Below are positions 7,717-9,558 of a stretch of DNA of 9,558 nucleotides, in pieces. The notes beneath the pieces were generated by a model. That model saw nothing but the letters and a program-made list of their open reading frames with translations, was not told the origin of the DNA and ran no database searches. Source of the stretch: an uncultured Bacteroidales bacterium (GTDB lineage Bacteria > Bacteroidota > Bacteroidia > Bacteroidales > P3); the NCBI GenBank assembly GCA_900319595.1, contig ONOZ01000119.1, forward strand, positions 1 through 9,558. Direction: 5' to 3'. Within the stretch, counting starts at the first letter, position 1. Every line of letters begins with the position of its first letter. The translations under genes were made by a program, and so were the position numbers.

Positions 7717-7935
7717 CTATCCCATCAACTGATATATATACCCCAACAGTCCTTTCCAAAACATTGTCGGATGCACACCGAACGCAATGTCCATTATAAA
7801 CACTATTAAAGCTATTATCAAAGATGCTACAAACACAACCAAAGTACTACTTGTCAACTCTTCCATAGTTGGCCAAGACACCTTTTTCATTTCATCGTAA
7901 CAACTTTTTATATATCCTACTACTCTGTTAGCCAT
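7717..7935 (-). CDS. secE: Preprotein translocase subunit SecE
   Basis: SecE is the small essential clamp of the SecYEG channel in the inner membrane. The 72-residue product is the short single-helix form common outside Enterobacteria. An amphipathic N-terminal segment contains the conserved KKVSWPTMEEL (17-27). One hydrophobic transmembrane helix follows at about 32-53 (TLVVFVASLIIALIVFIMDI). The frame extends a further 16 codons upstream to 7983, but that would run inside the tRNA-Trp gene, so the ATG at 7935, 22 bases after the tRNA, is the true start. The stop is TAG. The position between tRNA-Trp and nusG matches the conserved order. Confidence 0.96.
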   Translation of the reverse strand: MANRVVGYIKSCYDEMKKVSWPTMEELTSSTLVVFVASLIIALIVFIMDIAFGVHPTMFWKGLLGYIYQLMG

Positions 7936-7956
7936 ATCTATATAGTTTTTTATTTG

Positions 7957-8027
7957 CAGGGGCAGAGAGAATCGAACTCCCATCGACGGTTTTGGAGACC
8001 GCTATTCTACCATTGAACCATGCCCCT
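7957..8027 (-). tRNA. tRNA-Trp (anticodon CCA)
   Basis: The minus strand folds as a 71-base tRNA. The acceptor arms are AGGGGCA and TGCCCCT with discriminator G. The anticodon stem is GCGGT/ACCGT around the loop CTCCAAA (anticodon CCA), and the T arm is GGGAG-TTCGATT-CTCTC. The 3' end is followed by CAA, so CCA is not encoded and must be added. It lies between tuf and secE, an arrangement common in Bacteroidota, and must be cut out of the polycistronic transcript. Confidence 0.98.
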
Positions 8028-8030
8028 AGT

Positions 8031-8063
8031 TAAAGAACAAATACATAATGTACCTGTTCTTTA
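8031..8063 (-). terminator. 15-bp hairpin between tuf and tRNA-Trp (attenuator or processing signal)
   Basis: A nearly perfect inverted repeat gives a 15-bp stem (nine Watson-Crick pairs, two G-U pairs, four Watson-Crick pairs) closed by the triloop UUA. The arms on the minus strand begin TAAAGAACA and end TGTTCTTTA. It starts 10 bases after the tuf stop codon and ends three bases before the tRNA-Trp 5' end. No U-tract follows, although the 3' arm itself is U-rich. It is therefore not a standard intrinsic terminator. Partial attenuation, protection of the tuf mRNA 3' end, or nuclease processing before RNase P are possible. Confidence 0.6.
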
Positions 8064-8073
8064 TTTATTATAT

Positions 8074-9261
8074 TTAGTCTAGAATCTTTGTTACCTGACC
8101 AGCACCAACCGTTCTACCACCTTCACGGATAGCGAAACGCAAGTTAAGATTCAAAGCTATCTCTGACAACAAATCAACAGTGATTGTCAAGTTATCGCCT
8201 GGCATAACCAATTCACGTCCTTCAGGAAGAGAGATTTCTCCTGTAACGTCCGTTGTTCTAAAATAGAACTGAGGACGATATCTATTTTGGAATGGAGTAT
8301 GACGACCACCTTCCTCTTTCTTAAGAATATAAACCTCTGCTTGGAATTTCTTATGTGGAGTAATTGTACCAGGTTTTGCAATAACCATACCACGGCGAAT
8401 CTCGTCTTTGTCAATACCACGTAACAACAAACCAACGTTATCACCTGCTTGACCGTCATCTAAAAGTTTTCTAAACATCTCAACTCCAGTAACAGTTGAT
8501 TTCAATTTCTCAGCACCCATACCAATAATATCAACAGGATCTCCAACATGTATAACACCTGTTTCGATTCTACCAGTTGCAACAGTACCACGACCTGTAA
8601 TTGAGAATACGTCCTCAACAGGCATTAAGAAGTCCTTATCAACATCTCTTACAGGAAGAGGAATCCAGTTATCAACAGCATCCATCAACTCTGTAACTTT
8701 ATCTACCCACTCTTTTTCGCCATTCAATGCACCTAATGCGGAACCACGAATAATAGGAGTATTATCACCATCAAATTCATAGAAACTTAACAAGTCTCTT
8801 ATATCCATTTCAACAAGGTCTAATAACTCTGGGTCATCAACTAAGTCAACCTTATTCATAAACACAACCATACGAGGAACGCCTACCTGACGAGCCAATA
8901 GTATGTGCTCTCTAGTCTGTGGCATAGGACCATCTGTTGCAGCTACAACTAATATAGCACCGTCCATCTGAGCAGCACCAGTAACCATGTTTTTAACATA
9001 GTCAGCGTGACCAGGACAATCAACGTGTGCATAGTGACGATTTTCCGTTTGGTACTCAACGTGAGCTGTGTTAATAGTGATACCTCTTTCCTTTTCTTCT
9101 GGAGCAGAGTCAATTGAATCAAATGATTTTACCTCTGACAAACCTTTTTCTGCTAAAACTTTAGTAATAGCAGCTGTCAAAGTAGTTTTACCGTGGTCTA
9201 CGTGACCGATTGTACCTATATTAACATGATCTTTGGTACGCTCGAATTTTTCTTTTGCCAT
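8074..9261 (-). CDS. tuf: Elongation factor Tu
   Basis: EF-Tu is the GTPase that carries aminoacyl-tRNA to the ribosomal A site. All 395 residues are present. G1 is GHVDHGKT (19-26). Switch I is RGITIN with T62. G3 is DCPGH (81-85), with the catalytic His85. G4 is NKVD (136-139) and G5 is GSAL (173-176). Domain II begins near 210, with VFSITGRGTVATGRIETG (218-235), and domain III near 300 onward, with GGRHTPFQNRYRPQFYFRTT (318-337). Q125, equivalent to a kirromycin-region residue in E. coli, is unchanged. The start is ATG, 42 bases after tRNA-Thr with no terminator between, so it is part of a tRNA-tuf transcript as in E. coli tufB. The stop is TAA. No Shine-Dalgarno sequence lies at a usable distance. 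Confidence 0.99.
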   Translation of the reverse strand: MAKEKFERTKDHVNIGTIGHVDHGKTTLTAAITKVLAEKGLSEVKSFDSIDSAPEEKERGITINTAHVEYQTENRHYAHVDCPGHADYVKNMVTGAAQMDGAILVVAATDGPMPQTREHILLARQVGVPRMVVFMNKVDLVDDPELLDLVEMDIRDLLSFYEFDGDNTPIIRGSALGALNGEKEWVDKVTELMDAVDNWIPLPVRDVDKDFLMPVEDVFSITGRGTVATGRIETGVIHVGDPVDIIGMGAEKLKSTVTGVEMFRKLLDDGQAGDNVGLLLRGIDKDEIRRGMVIAKPGTITPHKKFQAEVYILKKEEGGRHTPFQNRYRPQFYFRTTDVTGEISLPEGRELVMPGDNLTITVDLLSEIALNLNLRFAIREGGRTVGAGQVTKILD

Positions 9262-9303
9262 AATCTTATTACTTTAAGTGTTAATAATCTTCAATTTCCT
9301 TTG

Positions 9304-9375
9304 AGCCGTTAACGAGAGTTGAACTCGTGACCCCTTCCTTACCAAGGAAGTACTCTACCACTGAGCTATAACGGC
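9304..9375 (-). tRNA. tRNA-Thr (anticodon GGU)
   Basis: A 72-base cloverleaf has acceptor arms GCCGTTA and TAACGGC with discriminator T. The anticodon stem is CTTCC/GGAAG around TTGGTAA (anticodon GGT, reading ACC and ACU), and the T arm is ACGAG-TTCAACT-CTCGT. CCA is not encoded. It immediately precedes tuf, like thrT before tufB in E. coli. Confidence 0.98.
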
Positions 9376-9410
9376 ATATACTTCACTTTACAACGATAAG
9401 GACGAGCCAT
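9366..9410 (-). other. 14-codon mini-ORF with a strong Shine-Dalgarno, between two tRNAs
   Basis: In the tRNA-Gly/tRNA-Thr spacer the minus strand carries AAGGAGG (9426-9420), then nine bases, then ATG at 9410. The frame reads MARPYRCKVKYMPL and stops at a TAG (9368-9366) lying inside tRNA-Thr, so the last four codons, including the stop, overlap the tRNA 5' end. The Shine-Dalgarno bases could pair imperfectly with CTCGTCC just downstream (six of seven pairs). I do not recognise the peptide. Chance is the default explanation. It is listed because no recognised gene here has such a ribosome binding site. Confidence 0.2.
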
Positions 9411-9455
9411 AGTGCAACTCCTCCTTTTACAAGGCATCATTCAGCCCTATTTAAG

Positions 9456-9528
9456 AGCGGGAAACGGGGCTCGAACCCGCCACCTATAGCTTGGAAGGCT
9501 ATCGCTCTACCAAATGAGCTATTCCCGC
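9456..9528 (-). tRNA. tRNA-Gly (anticodon UCC)
   Basis: A 73-base cloverleaf has acceptor arms GCGGGAA and TTCCCGC with discriminator T. The anticodon stem is ATAGC/GCTAT around CTTCCAA (anticodon TCC, reading GGA and probably GGG), and the T arm is GCGGG-TTCGAGC-CCCGT. CCA is not encoded. The 30 bases upstream to the window edge are A/T-rich with no clear promoter. The related E. coli order thrU-tyrU-glyT-thrT-tufB suggests further tRNA genes just outside. Confidence 0.98.
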
Positions 9529-9558
9529 ATTCAATACTTCAAAAGTTGTTTAAATAAA

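Noticed and set aside
7936..7983. Sixteen-codon N-terminal extension of secE starting at 7983
   Set aside because: It would be translated from inside the tRNA-Trp gene. The ATG at 7935 gives a SecE of normal length and N terminus.
8187..8459. Minus-strand open frame of 90 codons inside tuf in another frame
   Set aside because: It lies wholly within tuf, whose own frame shows every EF-Tu motif.

Overview
The window is an AT-rich stretch in which every supported gene lies on the minus strand. Read 5'->3' on that strand it runs: tRNA-Gly(UCC), tRNA-Thr(GGU), tuf, tRNA-Trp(CCA), secE, nusG, rplK, rplA, rplJ, rplL, rpoB and the first 296 codons of rpoC, which leaves the window at base 1. It is a core translation and transcription locus, equivalent to the E. 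coli tufB, secE-nusG and rplKAJL-rpoBC clusters joined end to end. I see no mobile element, CRISPR array, prophage or accessory cargo.

The organism is most likely a member of the Bacteroidota, probably order Bacteroidales. The RpoB, RpoC, NusG and L10 proteins match the Bacteroides-type versions I know in length and wording, for example RpoB of 1267 residues with the block FFGTNQLSQFMDQTNPLAEL, and RpoC with ASPESILERS. The tuf-tRNA-Trp-secE order also fits. The protein genes have A/T-rich leaders without a Shine-Dalgarno sequence, which is typical of that phylum. I cannot name the genus.

Layout by region: 9304-9528 holds two tRNAs with an 80-base spacer, and the spacer contains a curious Shine-Dalgarno-preceded mini-ORF. 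Bases 8074-9261 are tuf. Bases 8028-8073 hold a 15-bp hairpin directly before tRNA-Trp (7957-8027). secE (7717-7935) and nusG (7055-7609) follow. The ribosomal block rplK-rplA-rplJ-rplL (4877-6983) has short gaps of 20-46 bases. A 150-base gap then carries a long hairpin and a possible promoter, followed by rpoB (923-4726), which appears to begin with TTG, and then rpoC. No gene-free stretch reaches 300 bases.

The products work together. EF-Tu and the tRNAs deliver amino acids. L11, L1, L10 and L7/L12 build the factor-binding stalk and L1 stalk of the 50S subunit. NusG couples transcription to translation. RpoB and RpoC form the RNA polymerase catalytic core, and SecE is part of the protein-export channel. 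The locus is ordinary in content. The points worth a second look are non-coding: the two hairpins, the TTG start of rpoB, the inter-tRNA mini-ORF, and the lack of room for an L10 leader.
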